Positions 1 to 6,880 are shown, counted from the stretch's first letter. The stretch is 10,576 nucleotides of DNA from JBEEMU01 sp043778315 (GCA_043778315.1 JAYWGJ010000023.1:1-10576); one strand, 5' to 3'. A program made the numbers and translations. Notes: a model not told the origin generated them from the sequence alone.

Positions 1-297
1 ATTAATGAAATGAAAATACTCAATGATTGGGCGTTTGTAAGCGCGAAGCCGCAGCAGCCGAACGGCACGCCTATCGATTACGATACTACGCCGATGAGCG
101 CGCAGCATAGTGGCGGCGGTTTTGAGGACAACGTAGTCACTTTATTAGCCAAAGAAAACGGTCGTTGGATTATAAAAACACAGATATTTGGTGCAACCGA
201 AGTGCCTTATGGCTGCTGGTGGGCAGAGTTCGGCTCGCCCCGCGAACTCACCAAATACAGTAATAGCGATTGCGAAGGCATCGAAAAACAAAATTAA
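1..297 (+). CDS. 3' end of conserved hypothetical protein (possibly NTF2-like fold), 5' truncated
   Basis: The frame is open to the left edge of the window (Ile-Asn-Glu precedes the Met at position 10), so that Met is probably internal and the true start lies outside. About 98 residues remain. Visible features are a DWAFV segment near the N-terminal side, a PIDYD segment, then LLAKENGRWII and GATEVPYGCWW, ending about 30 residues later. From general knowledge this pattern (WAFV, a strand with K-x-NG-x-W, then G-x-T-x-VPY-x-x-WW) resembles conserved Bacteroidota hypothetical proteins with an NTF2/SnoaL-like alpha+beta fold. That fold assignment is inference and no catalytic residue can be named. 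The TAA stop shares its last base with the ATG of the next gene (TAATG), which suggests co-transcription and translational coupling with the L,D-transpeptidase. The function is not recognised. Confidence 0.6.
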   Translation: MNEMKILNDWAFVSAKPQQPNGTPIDYDTTPMSAQHSGGGFEDNVVTLLAKENGRWIIKTQIFGATEVPYGCWWAEFGSPRELTKYSNSDCEGIEKQN

Positions 298-1109
298 TGA
301 CTTTAAAATATATATTCAAAAACTGTTTTTTGCTATTAAGTGTTCTTATTTTTGTAAATTGTAGTGCGCAAAAAAACACTAATAAGGCAGTGATGCCCAT
401 AGCGGTCACTTCGTTTGGCAGTCGACAAATAATAGTGGTGGTCACGCCTACCGCAACCGCGCAATCGGGTTTGTTGCGCGCCTACGAGTGGAGCGCGAGC
501 AAGGCGTGGCAGCCGCTCACGAATTGGACGAAAGTCAAACTCGGGCGCAACGGAATGGCGTGGGGCGCGGGTTTGCAACAGGAGAATATAATGGATACAA
601 TGCGCAAAAAAGAGGGCGACGGCAAAGCACCACAAGGCATTTTTAGGGTGACACACGCCTTCGGTTACGCCGAAAAACCAAACCCGAAATGGCGCATACC
701 TTACCTAAATGCTAGTAGTAATTTGCTATGTATAGACGACTCAAAATCAAAGTATTACAATCAAATATTGACTAAAAAAGCGCAACAAGATTGGGATTCT
801 GCGGAGCAGATGCGCCGTGAAGATGGTTTGTACGAATACGGTTTATTGGTAGATTATAATAAGTTGATGGTCGCGCAAACGCCCGAAACCGCAGCTACAA
901 AACAAGGCGGCTCGTGTATATTTATGCACATTCAAAAGCTAAACGACTTACCTACGGCGGGTTGTACAGCTATGTCGCGTACCGATATTGTAGGTTTAAT
1001 TGGCGTTTTGGACGCAACTAAAAAGCCGATTTTGATACAAGCAACTAACGAAAATTATACTAAAATGATGAAAATATACGGTTTGCCCAATATCTTAATC
1101 ACTAAATAA
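297..1109 (+). CDS. Lipoprotein L,D-transpeptidase (YkuD-type catalytic domain)
   Basis: Predicted peptidoglycan L,D-transpeptidase or related enzyme of the periplasm. The ATG at 297 (270 aa) is preferred over an in-frame TTG at 270: it gives a typical lipoprotein signal, with a short charged N-terminus, a hydrophobic core at about residues 11-20, and Cys22 in IFVNC, a relaxed lipobox acceptable in Bacteroidota. No acidic surface-export signal follows the Cys, so it is probably anchored facing the periplasm. The catalytic region lies at about 205-225: GSCIFMH with His211, then PTAGC with Cys223 as the expected nucleophile and Thr220-Ala-Gly before it, the usual S/T-x-G-C signature. An upstream segment APQGIFRVT (about 111-119) matches the G-x-F/Y-x-[VIL] strand typical of YkuD domains. 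The middle of the domain (about 150-195) is longer than in minimal YkuD proteins. The start overlaps the stop of the preceding gene by one base. Whether it makes 3-3 cross-links, attaches proteins or cleaves cannot be told from sequence. Confidence 0.85.
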   Translation: MTLKYIFKNCFLLLSVLIFVNCSAQKNTNKAVMPIAVTSFGSRQIIVVVTPTATAQSGLLRAYEWSASKAWQPLTNWTKVKLGRNGMAWGAGLQQENIMDTMRKKEGDGKAPQGIFRVTHAFGYAEKPNPKWRIPYLNASSNLLCIDDSKSKYYNQILTKKAQQDWDSAEQMRREDGLYEYGLLVDYNKLMVAQTPETAATKQGGSCIFMHIQKLNDLPTAGCTAMSRTDIVGLIGVLDATKKPILIQATNENYTKMMKIYGLPNILITK

Positions 1110-1159
1110 GTAATTGATTCATAAGTATTTACAAATAAAATTAATAATATAAAATAATA

Positions 1160-2089
1160 ATGGAACACATACATTGCTTAATCATCGGCTCGGGACCTGC
1201 GGGTTACACGGCTGCTATCTATGCGGCACGAGCCGAACTCAAACCCGTAATTTACACAGGTTTAGTCCCTGGCGGACAGCTCACGCAGACGACCGACGTA
1301 GAAAATTTCCCTGGTTATCCGAAAGGAGTTATGGGACCCGAAATGATGGACGACCTGCAAAAACAAGCGGAGCGTTTTGGTACAGATGTGCGCTACGCGC
1401 AGATTACTCGGGTAGAGTTTGCGAAGGACGGCGGTACGCATCGTGCCTTTACCGAAGAGGGCGAAGAATTGCATGCCGATGCGGTGATTATCAGCACGGG
1501 CGCATCTGCAAAATGGCTCGGTTTGCCTTCCGAGATGCGGCTCAACGGCGGCGGCGTATCTGCTTGTGCGGTTTGCGACGGATTTTTCTATCGCGGGCAA
1601 TCGGTAGCGATTGTGGGCGGCGGCGACACGGCTTGTGAAGAAGCACTTTATTTATCTAAGCTCTGTTCGCACGTTCACATGGTCGTGCGCCGCGACGAGT
1701 TGCGCGCCTCTAAAATCATGCAAGACCGCGTTAAGGCAACCGAAAATATTACGATTTATTGGAACTCGGAAACCGATGAAATACTCGGCGACAAAACGGT
1801 AGAGGCGTTCCGCCTCAAAAACCGCGTCACGGGCGCGCTGCAAGAAATTCCTATCAAAGGTTTTTTCGTCGCAATTGGGCATGAACCGAACACGAGTATA
1901 TTTAAAGGCATACTCGATATGGACGAAACGGGCTACCTCGTCACGCAAGCAGGCAGCACGCGCACGAACCTCGAGGGCGTTTTTGCCGCAGGCGACGTGC
2001 AAGATAGAATTTACCGACAAGCAGTGACTGCCGCAGGTACGGGCTGCATGGCTGCCTTAGATGCCGAGCGGTATTTGGCTGCAAAATAG
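1160..2089 (+). CDS. trxB: Thioredoxin-disulfide reductase
   Basis: FAD-dependent cytoplasmic enzyme that uses NADPH to reduce thioredoxin. At 309 aa it has the normal length for the low-molecular-weight bacterial class. An N-terminal FAD-binding GSGPAG lies at residues 10-15, followed by GGQLTQTTDVENFPG (38-52). The redox-active CAVC is at 136-139, inside the usual C-x-x-C-D-G context. The NADPH dinucleotide fold shows GGGDTA at 153-158 and RRDELRAS at 177-184, where Arg177, Arg178 and Arg182 fit the NADPH 2'-phosphate site. The HRR of many family members reads VRR here, which is conservative. The C-terminal FAD motif GVFAAGDV-x8-A-x-T-A-A-G-x-G (273-295) is complete. The ATG follows an A/T-rich leader without a Shine-Dalgarno sequence. 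No thioredoxin gene is adjacent. The protein looks intact. Confidence 0.97.
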   Translation: MEHIHCLIIGSGPAGYTAAIYAARAELKPVIYTGLVPGGQLTQTTDVENFPGYPKGVMGPEMMDDLQKQAERFGTDVRYAQITRVEFAKDGGTHRAFTEEGEELHADAVIISTGASAKWLGLPSEMRLNGGGVSACAVCDGFFYRGQSVAIVGGGDTACEEALYLSKLCSHVHMVVRRDELRASKIMQDRVKATENITIYWNSETDEILGDKTVEAFRLKNRVTGALQEIPIKGFFVAIGHEPNTSIFKGILDMDETGYLVTQAGSTRTNLEGVFAAGDVQDRIYRQAVTAAGTGCMAALDAERYLAAK

Positions 2090-2110
2090 TGTGAAGGACA
2101 GTTTTTTACG

Positions 2111-2306
2111 CCTCGCGAAGGTAGTTTATTGCTTATAGCGCCTAGTTTTTAGTATTTTAGCCCTCGCAAAGGTAGTTTATTGCTTATAGCTCCTAGTTTT
2201 TAGTATTTTAGCCCTCGCGAAGGTAGTTTATCGCTTACAGTTCCTAGTTTTTAGTATTTTAGCCCTCGCGAAGGCAGCTTATCGCTTACAGTTCCTAGTT
2301 TTTAGT
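2111..2306. repeat. 51-bp tandem repeat (minisatellite), about 3.8 copies
   Basis: Three full units (2111-2161, 2162-2212, 2213-2263) and a fourth of 43 bp (2264-2306) follow each other with an exact 51-bp period and no spacers. Each starts CCTCGCRAAGG and ends in CCTAGTTTTTAG and TATTTTAGC. Bases 31-51 of the unit are identical in the three full copies. Substitutions fall in the first 30 bases (unit positions 7, 12, 15, 20, 26, 29 and 30). A degenerate partial unit (about 2100-2110) may precede copy 1. The unit is a multiple of three, but every one of the six frames has a stop in each copy, so it is non-coding. It fills almost the whole gap between trxB and the response regulator and ends 13 bp before the latter's ATG, so it is part of, or just upstream of, that gene's leader. 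Confidence 0.95.
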
Positions 2307-2319
2307 TCAAAAAAATAAA

Positions 2320-3027
2320 ATGAATACGATACAATACGACGAAAAACCCAAAATATTGCTCGTAGAAGACGACGCTACGCTTGGTTTTGTGATAAAAGAC
2401 AACCTCGAAGAGGCTGGTTTTGAGGTTACGCACGCGGCGGACGGCATCAAAGGCTGGAACGCTTATTTGGCAACGCCGTTCGATATTTGCTTGCTCGATG
2501 TGATGTTGCCGCGAAAAGATGGCTTTTCGCTCGGGCAGGATATTCGGAAGCGCGACCAAAATATTCCTATTATTTTCCTTACGGCAAAGAGCATGAAAGA
2601 AGATAAGTCGCAGGGCTTCGCGCTCGGCGCGGACGACTATATCACTAAGCCGTTCAATATGGAGGAGTTGATTTTTCGTATCAATGTCTTTTTGAAGCGC
2701 ACCCTTGCGGGTAAAGTGCCGTCCATATTTTTGGTGGGCGAGTTTGAGGTTGATTACCCGAATTTGGAGCTAAAACGCAACGGCGAAGTCACCAAAAAAC
2801 TCACGCAAAAAGAAGGCGACGTACTCCGAATGTTGGTACAAAATATGGATAATGTCGTCAAGCGCGAAGATATTTTAGTCAAAATATGGGGCGAAAACGA
2901 CTATTTTATGGGACGAAGTCTCGATGTGTTTATCACAAAACTACGCAAATACTTGAAAGAGGACGAGCGCATCGAGATACAAAATCATCACGGTATAGGC
3001 TTCAAATTAATGGTAAAAAATGTTTAG
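2320..3027 (+). CDS. OmpR-family response regulator (RprY-like)
   Basis: Two-component transcription factor of 235 aa. The receiver domain spans about residues 10-127, with the acidic pair Glu16-Asp17-Asp18, phospho-acceptor Asp60 in LLDVMLP, Thr88 in IIFLTAK and Lys110 in ITKPF, so all switch residues are present. A winged-helix DNA-binding domain covers about 137-232, with LTQKEGDVLRMLVQN, the recognition-helix region SLDVFITKLRKYL and the wing HHGIGFKL. It resembles Bacteroidota regulators of the RprY type (based on recall). The leader just before the ATG is A-rich (AAAAAAATAAAATG) without a Shine-Dalgarno sequence, and the 51-bp repeat array lies immediately upstream. No histidine kinase is in the window, so the partner is unknown. 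The gene overlaps the following membrane-protein gene by 8 bp, suggesting one transcript. Confidence 0.96.
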   Translation: MNTIQYDEKPKILLVEDDATLGFVIKDNLEEAGFEVTHAADGIKGWNAYLATPFDICLLDVMLPRKDGFSLGQDIRKRDQNIPIIFLTAKSMKEDKSQGFALGADDYITKPFNMEELIFRINVFLKRTLAGKVPSIFLVGEFEVDYPNLELKRNGEVTKKLTQKEGDVLRMLVQNMDNVVKREDILVKIWGENDYFMGRSLDVFITKLRKYLKEDERIEIQNHHGIGFKLMVKNV

Positions 3028-3763
3028 AGATGTATGGACAGGTTTGCGCGCCTACGGCGCAGCCCTAAAATTGCTACGCGGAAACGGATTTTGGCAATAT
3101 ATATTGATACCTGGATTGATTAGTTTAGGCTTTTTCGTGCTGATTTTCGGTACGGCATGGGTGCTGTCCGACAATATCGGCGGAGTGATTACTAGTATTT
3201 TGCCCGAAGCAATACGCACTTCACAACCTGTAAGCATTCTGGCAACGCTCATCGGCGCAATAATTATCATCGTTCCTGCTTTTATTATTTATAAAAATTT
3301 GGTGATGATACTCGTTACGCCTTGGATGACGAAGCTCTCTAATAAAATCGAAAATCACATTACCAATACAGAATATATAGATGAGCGTCCGCTCGCAAGT
3401 TCCGTTGGTCGTGCCGTTCGGCTCAATATTCGCTTGATAATCAGGCAAGTAGCTATTATCGGTATTTTGTTTGTGGCAGGTTTTATACCTGTATTCGACT
3501 TCATCGTTCCTGTACTTATTTTCATCGTGCAAGCCTATTACGCGGGCTACGGTAACCTCGATTATTTTATGGATAGACACTATTCCGTCGGTGACTCGAT
3601 AAGTTTTGTACATCGCAATAGAGGTATTGCCTTGGGCAACGGTATCGGTTTTACCCTTTTATTCATGATACCCGTACTCGGTATTTTTCTTGCGCCCGCG
3701 CTAAGTGTGGCGGCAGCTACGCTTTCGGGTATTGATGTCAAACAAAAAATGATTGCAGATTAA
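3020..3763 (+). CDS. EI24/CysZ-like four-helix inner-membrane protein
   Basis: A 247-aa polytopic membrane protein. Hydrophobic segments lie at about residues 26-50, 71-99, 142-170 and 203-232, separated by polar loops; the loop at about 101-141 is basic and amphipathic. The N-terminal G-x-x-A-Y-x-x-A-L-K-x-L, the TPW after helix 2 and the C-terminal LAPALSVAAAT segment fit the EI24 domain family, which includes the E. coli sulfate permease CysZ. The substrate is unknown: CysZ-type sulfate uptake is possible, but no cysteine-biosynthesis gene is nearby, so transport of sulfate is not claimed. The ATG lies inside the last codons of the response regulator (8-bp overlap, different frame), implying translational coupling and perhaps regulation by, or functional connection with, that regulator. 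Confidence 0.8.
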   Translation: MFRDVWTGLRAYGAALKLLRGNGFWQYILIPGLISLGFFVLIFGTAWVLSDNIGGVITSILPEAIRTSQPVSILATLIGAIIIIVPAFIIYKNLVMILVTPWMTKLSNKIENHITNTEYIDERPLASSVGRAVRLNIRLIIRQVAIIGILFVAGFIPVFDFIVPVLIFIVQAYYAGYGNLDYFMDRHYSVGDSISFVHRNRGIALGNGIGFTLLFMIPVLGIFLAPALSVAAATLSGIDVKQKMIAD

Positions 3764-3767
3764 TTTA

Positions 3768-3800
3768 AAATATTTTTATTTTATAATAAAATAAATATTT
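3768..3800. terminator. A+T-only inverted repeat, possible terminator or cruciform
   Basis: Two perfectly complementary 15-base arms made only of A and T: AAATATTT then ATTTTAT on the left, interrupted by a TT bulge at 3776-3777, and ATAAAAT then AAATATTT on the right, around a single central A (3785). It starts five bases after the stop of the EI24-like gene. As RNA it would be a weak hairpin without a GC stem, so a terminator role is uncertain; DNA bending or easy melting is equally possible. Confidence 0.35.
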
Positions 3801-3801
3801 G

Positions 3802-3820
3802 TGACATACTAAAATTGTCA
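3802..3820. promoter_or_regulatory. TGACA-N9-TGTCA dyad upstream of folC, possible operator
   Basis: A perfect 5-bp dyad with a 9-bp spacer, ending 17 bp before the folC ATG. Size and geometry suit a dimeric regulator, but only one copy is seen and no cognate regulator is known. The left arm lies in TTTGTGACA, a 9-mer that also occurs upstream of glpK (8398-8406). Confidence 0.25.
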
Positions 3821-3837
3821 TTCAATAAAAAAGTAGT

Positions 3838-5136
3838 ATGCAAACCTACGAACAAGTATTAGAATATATTTTTGCGGCTTTGCCCATGTATCAGCGCGTA
3901 GGCGCGGTCGCTTACAAAGCGGATTTGACTAATACAATCGCGCTCTGCGCGGCAATAGATAATCCGCACCAAAAAATAAAAACCATACATATTGGCGGCA
4001 CGAACGGAAAAGGTTCTACGACGCATTTTTTGGCAGCGATACTCACCGCCGCAGGTTACAAAGTAGGCGTTTACACCTCGCCGCATTACATTGATTTTAG
4101 AGAACGCATAAAAATAGGCAAAACCTATATTTCAAAGGCATTTATCACTAATTTTATCAATCAAAATAAAGCCGTTTTAGATGAAATTCAGCCGTCATTT
4201 TTTGAAATGACGGTTGCGTTGGCTTTCGATTATTTTGCCAATCAAAAAGTCGATATTGCTTTGATAGAAGTAGGGCTTGGCGGACGACTCGATTCTACCA
4301 ATATCATCACGCCGCTATTGTCTGTTATTACCAATATTAGCCTCGACCATCAGCAGTTTTTAGGTGATACTTTGCCCGAAATAGCGGGCGAAAAAGCAGG
4401 CATTATAAAGCCAAAAATACCTGTTGTGATTAGCGAAACGCAACCCGAAGTAGCGCAAGTTTTTATTGAAAAAGCAAAAAAATGTGACAGTCTGATTTAT
4501 TTTGCAGATAGTCAATTGTATATTGAGAATAAAGCAATCGAAAACGTTGGCTTACGCGCCGATATTGGCGACAGCAAAACCCGAAAAATACGCTACCCGC
4601 AACTCAAAATTGGTGCCGCAGGTGATTATCAATGGAATAATGTGTTGGGTGTTTTGCAAGCGGTAGCGGTGTTGCGACAAGCTAATTTTGAAATTACCGA
4701 TGCGGCAGTTTACGAAGGTTTAGCTAATGTACGCGCACTTACTGGTTTTCAAGGACGTTGGCAACAGCTTGATAATCAGCCATTAACGATAGCGGATAGC
4801 GGACACAATGAAGGCGGCTTGCGCCTAACGATGCAGCAACTCGCAGCGTTGAACAAACAAAAAATCCATTTTGTATTGGGCGTAGTGAACGATAAAACCT
4901 TAGATACGATGCTCGATTTACTACCCAAAACGGCAGTTTATTATTTTGCAAAAGCGGATATTCCACGCGGTTTAGCTGCCGACGAATTGCAGCAAAAAGC
5001 GGCTGAAATTAGTTTGCACGGCGAAGTTTACACGTCAATTCAGGCTGCCTATGCTGCTGCTCGAGCGGCGGCGCACGCCGAGCGTGATGTCGTTTTTGTA
5101 GGCGGAAGTTGCTTTACGGTTGCGGAGGTGTTGTAA
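3838..5136 (+). CDS. folC: Bifunctional folylpolyglutamate synthase / dihydrofolate synthase
   Basis: Cytoplasmic Mur-ligase-family enzyme that adds glutamate to dihydropteroate and to folates using ATP, completing and retaining the folate pool. The length of 432 aa is normal. The ATP-binding loop is HIGGTNGKGS at residues 51-60, followed by TSPHY at 80-84. The central-domain motif EVGLGGRLDSTN lies at 144-155, and SLDHQQFLG at 168-176 carries the metal-ligand His171. EKAGIIK (185-191) contains Lys186, expected to be carbamylated. GRWQ (306-309) and DSGHNEGG (320-327) mark the C-terminal domain; the usual D-x-A-H-N reads D-S-G-H-N here, a mild variation. The start is the first ATG after an A/T-rich leader with no Shine-Dalgarno sequence. 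The gene converges on cca, with 118 bp between. No other folate gene is in the window. Confidence 0.96.
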   Translation: MQTYEQVLEYIFAALPMYQRVGAVAYKADLTNTIALCAAIDNPHQKIKTIHIGGTNGKGSTTHFLAAILTAAGYKVGVYTSPHYIDFRERIKIGKTYISKAFITNFINQNKAVLDEIQPSFFEMTVALAFDYFANQKVDIALIEVGLGGRLDSTNIITPLLSVITNISLDHQQFLGDTLPEIAGEKAGIIKPKIPVVISETQPEVAQVFIEKAKKCDSLIYFADSQLYIENKAIENVGLRADIGDSKTRKIRYPQLKIGAAGDYQWNNVLGVLQAVAVLRQANFEITDAAVYEGLANVRALTGFQGRWQQLDNQPLTIADSGHNEGGLRLTMQQLAALNKQKIHFVLGVVNDKTLDTMLDLLPKTAVYYFAKADIPRGLAADELQQKAAEISLHGEVYTSIQAAYAAARAAAHAERDVVFVGGSCFTVAEVL

Positions 5137-5181
5137 TTATACTATTATAGTTTTTTGAAAATTTTTGTGAGTTTTAACGGC

Positions 5182-5201
5182 GTGCGAGTTTTAACCCGCA
5201 C
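5182..5201. repeat. Imperfect hairpin arm pair 1, folC/cca convergent gap
   Basis: GTGCGAGTT, a TT loop, then AACCCGCAC: nine facing positions with one A/C mismatch. It lies 45 bp after the folC stop. No U-tract follows on either strand, so it is not a canonical intrinsic terminator. The location between convergent genes still makes bidirectional 3'-end formation the simplest role. Confidence 0.5.
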
Positions 5202-5213
5202 AAAATAAGACAA

Positions 5214-5233
5214 GTGCGGGTTCAAACCCGCAC
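5214..5233. terminator. Perfect GTGCGGGTT hairpin 2, probable bidirectional transcript end
   Basis: GTGCGGGTT, CA, AACCCGCAC: a perfect 9-bp GC-rich inverted repeat (realistically 8 bp with a four-base loop), 21 bp beyond the cca stop on the minus strand. Its right arm is identical to that of hairpin 1. It reads the same from both genes. The T-rich stretch after it is moderate on the minus strand (TTGTCTTATTTTG) and absent on the plus strand. Confidence 0.5.
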
Positions 5234-5254
5234 CGTTGCGCTTTGCTCACAAGT

Positions 5255-6682
5255 TTACATTGCCACTTTCAAACCCAATTCCGCGCCTTTGCGCAGCATC
5301 AAGCCATGCGCTGCCTCAAAATTATTTTCGATGATGCCGTCCAAAATCGCCTCTCTAATTTTATTTTTTATAATGCCAACGCTCCGCGACGGCGAAATAC
5401 CAAAAGTCTGCATAATCAACTCGCCATCTATCGGCGGCTGCCAGTTGCGCAAACGGTCTTTTTCCTCTATTTCGCGCAAGCGGATGACGAGTTCGTCGTA
5501 ATTTCGTAGGTAACGTACCACTTTCTCCTCCTTTTTAGACGTAATATCGGCTCGTGCGAGTAGCATCAAGTCGTCTATATCGTCGCCTGCGTCGAATAGC
5601 AAGCGGCGCACCGCGCTGTCGGTGATGCCTTCTTTGGTGAGTGTAATCGGACGCATGTGCAGCTCGACGTGCTTCTGCACATACTTCATTTGCGCGTCTA
5701 AGGGTAGCTTCATGCGCTCAAAAATACGCGGCACCCAGCGCGCGCCCACTACCTCGTGTCCATGAAATGTCCAGCCGATTTCGGGTTCGAAACGTTTGGT
5801 TTTTGCCTTAGCAATATCGTGCAGCAACGCCGACCACCGCAACCAAATATTGTCGCTCGTAGCACAAAGATTGTCTAAAACCTGTAAAGTATGGTAAAAA
5901 TTATCTTTGTGACCAATGCCTTCGCGCCATTCCACGCCGTGTAAACTCGCCAATTCGGGCAATAATATTTGGAGTAAACCCGTTTTGAACAATAATTTGA
6001 AACCGACGGACGGCACAGCCGTAGCCATTATTTTTTGTAATTCTATGGCGACTCGTTCCATCGAAATAATGCGAATACGGTCGGCGTTCCGAGTTATCGC
6101 CTCGAGCGTTTCGGGCGTTATCGTGTAGTCTAATTGCGTAGCAAAACGCACCGCTCTGAGCATACGAAGCGGGTCATCGCTGAACGTAATATCAGGGTTG
6201 AGCGGCGTGCGAATGATGCCCGAAGCGAGGTCCGCAACGCCACCAAAACTATCGAGTAGGGTAGGCGTATCGGTAAAAATAGTCGCGTCTAAGCGTATCG
6301 CAAGCGCATTTATAGTAAAATCGCGGCGGTTTTGGTCGTCGGTGAGCGTACCGTCCTCGACGAGCGGCTTGCGCGAGTCGGCACGGTAAGACTCGCGGCG
6401 CGCACCCACAAACTCCAACTCGAAATTGCGCCAATGCAACGCAGCCGTTCCGAACTGCCGATATACTTGCAGTTTTGGTTTGGGCGAAAGCCGCCTCGAA
6501 ACCGCCTCCGCAAACTCAATTCCTTTGCCGATACAAACGATGTCGATGTCTTTGGTAACGCGATTGATGAGTCGGTCGCGCACAAATCCACCTACCAAAT
6601 ACGCCTCTACGCCTTCGGCGGCGGCGGTATCCACTAGTATTTGCATTACAGCAATTTCGTTCGGTTTTAATTTAAAAATCAT
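5255..6682 (-). CDS. cca: CCA tRNA nucleotidyltransferase / poly(A) polymerase family, with HD domain
   Basis: Adds or repairs the CCA end of tRNAs in the cytoplasm; 475 aa. The class II nucleotidyltransferase head shows LVGGFVRD at residues 29-36 and metal-binding Asp45 and Asp47 in KDIDIV. RRDFTINALA (119-128) and the DDPLRMLRAVRFA segment (169-181), which forms the neck, follow. A C-terminal HD-type domain is present, with His264 in NFYHTLQVLD, HDIAK with His288-Asp289, and HGHE at 307-310. HD-containing CCA enzymes of this kind are usual in Bacteroidota. In some bacteria CCA addition is split between two enzymes or the protein acts as poly(A) polymerase; sequence alone does not separate these, but the head motifs favour CCA addition. 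It is transcribed divergently from the GH3 gene and convergently with folC. Confidence 0.93.
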   Translation of the reverse strand: MIFKLKPNEIAVMQILVDTAAAEGVEAYLVGGFVRDRLINRVTKDIDIVCIGKGIEFAEAVSRRLSPKPKLQVYRQFGTAALHWRNFELEFVGARRESYRADSRKPLVEDGTLTDDQNRRDFTINALAIRLDATIFTDTPTLLDSFGGVADLASGIIRTPLNPDITFSDDPLRMLRAVRFATQLDYTITPETLEAITRNADRIRIISMERVAIELQKIMATAVPSVGFKLLFKTGLLQILLPELASLHGVEWREGIGHKDNFYHTLQVLDNLCATSDNIWLRWSALLHDIAKAKTKRFEPEIGWTFHGHEVVGARWVPRIFERMKLPLDAQMKYVQKHVELHMRPITLTKEGITDSAVRRLLFDAGDDIDDLMLLARADITSKKEEKVVRYLRNYDELVIRLREIEEKDRLRNWQPPIDGELIMQTFGISPSRSVGIIKNKIREAILDGIIENNFEAAHGLMLRKGAELGLKVAM

Positions 6683-6744
6683 GTTAAAAATTGCTGTTTG
6701 TGCTAAAAAAATTATTATTTAAGATTTAAAATGATTTTGGTGCG

Positions 6745-6752
6745 CAAAAATA
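6745..6752 (-). promoter_or_regulatory. Candidate -7 box for cca (TATTTTTG on minus strand)
   Basis: The minus strand reads TATTTTTGCGC, an exact match to the Bacteroidota -7 consensus TAnnTTTG. No clear TTG -33 element lies at the normal distance upstream. Initiation about 6 bases downstream would leave a leader of roughly 55 nt before the cca ATG. Confidence 0.45.
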
Positions 6753-6872
6753 CGACAAGCGGCTCGAAATACCTATTTTACAACGCAATAAAATTGGTGG
6801 TTAAATATCGCAAAGCGTAATAAATAAAATATAATTTTTTTTAGTAAACAAGTTTTTCTATTAAATAAGCCC

Positions 6873-6880
6873 TATTTTTG
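6873..6880 (+). promoter_or_regulatory. Candidate -7 box for the GH3 gene, leaderless configuration
   Basis: TATTTTTG matches the Bacteroidota -7 consensus TAnnTTTG exactly. Only four bases (CAGA) separate it from the ATG at 6885, so transcription would begin at or next to the start codon and the mRNA would have essentially no leader. The -33 region has a T-run (6853-6857) but no TTG. Confidence 0.55.

Noticed and set aside
270..296. TTG at 270 as the start of the L,D-transpeptidase
   Set aside because: It would add nine basic residues ahead of a well-formed lipoprotein signal; the ATG at 297 fits better and couples to the previous stop.
2111..2306. CRISPR array
   Set aside because: The 51-bp units are directly contiguous with no spacers, and no cas gene is present.
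2111..2306. Repeat-containing coding sequence (51 bp is 17 codons)
   Set aside because: Every unit has a stop in all six frames.
3838..5136. folC as a degenerate or partial gene because the usual D-x-A-H-N motif reads D-S-G-H-N
   Set aside because: All other motifs and the length are normal, and the Asp, His and Asn are kept.
5214..5509. Plus-strand reading frames at 5214-5501 and 5243-5509
   Set aside because: They lie antisense to the end of cca, include the hairpin, and show no recognisable motif.
6332..6722. Plus-strand reading frames over the 5' part of cca
   Set aside because: They are antisense to the well-supported nucleotidyltransferase head and have no family features.
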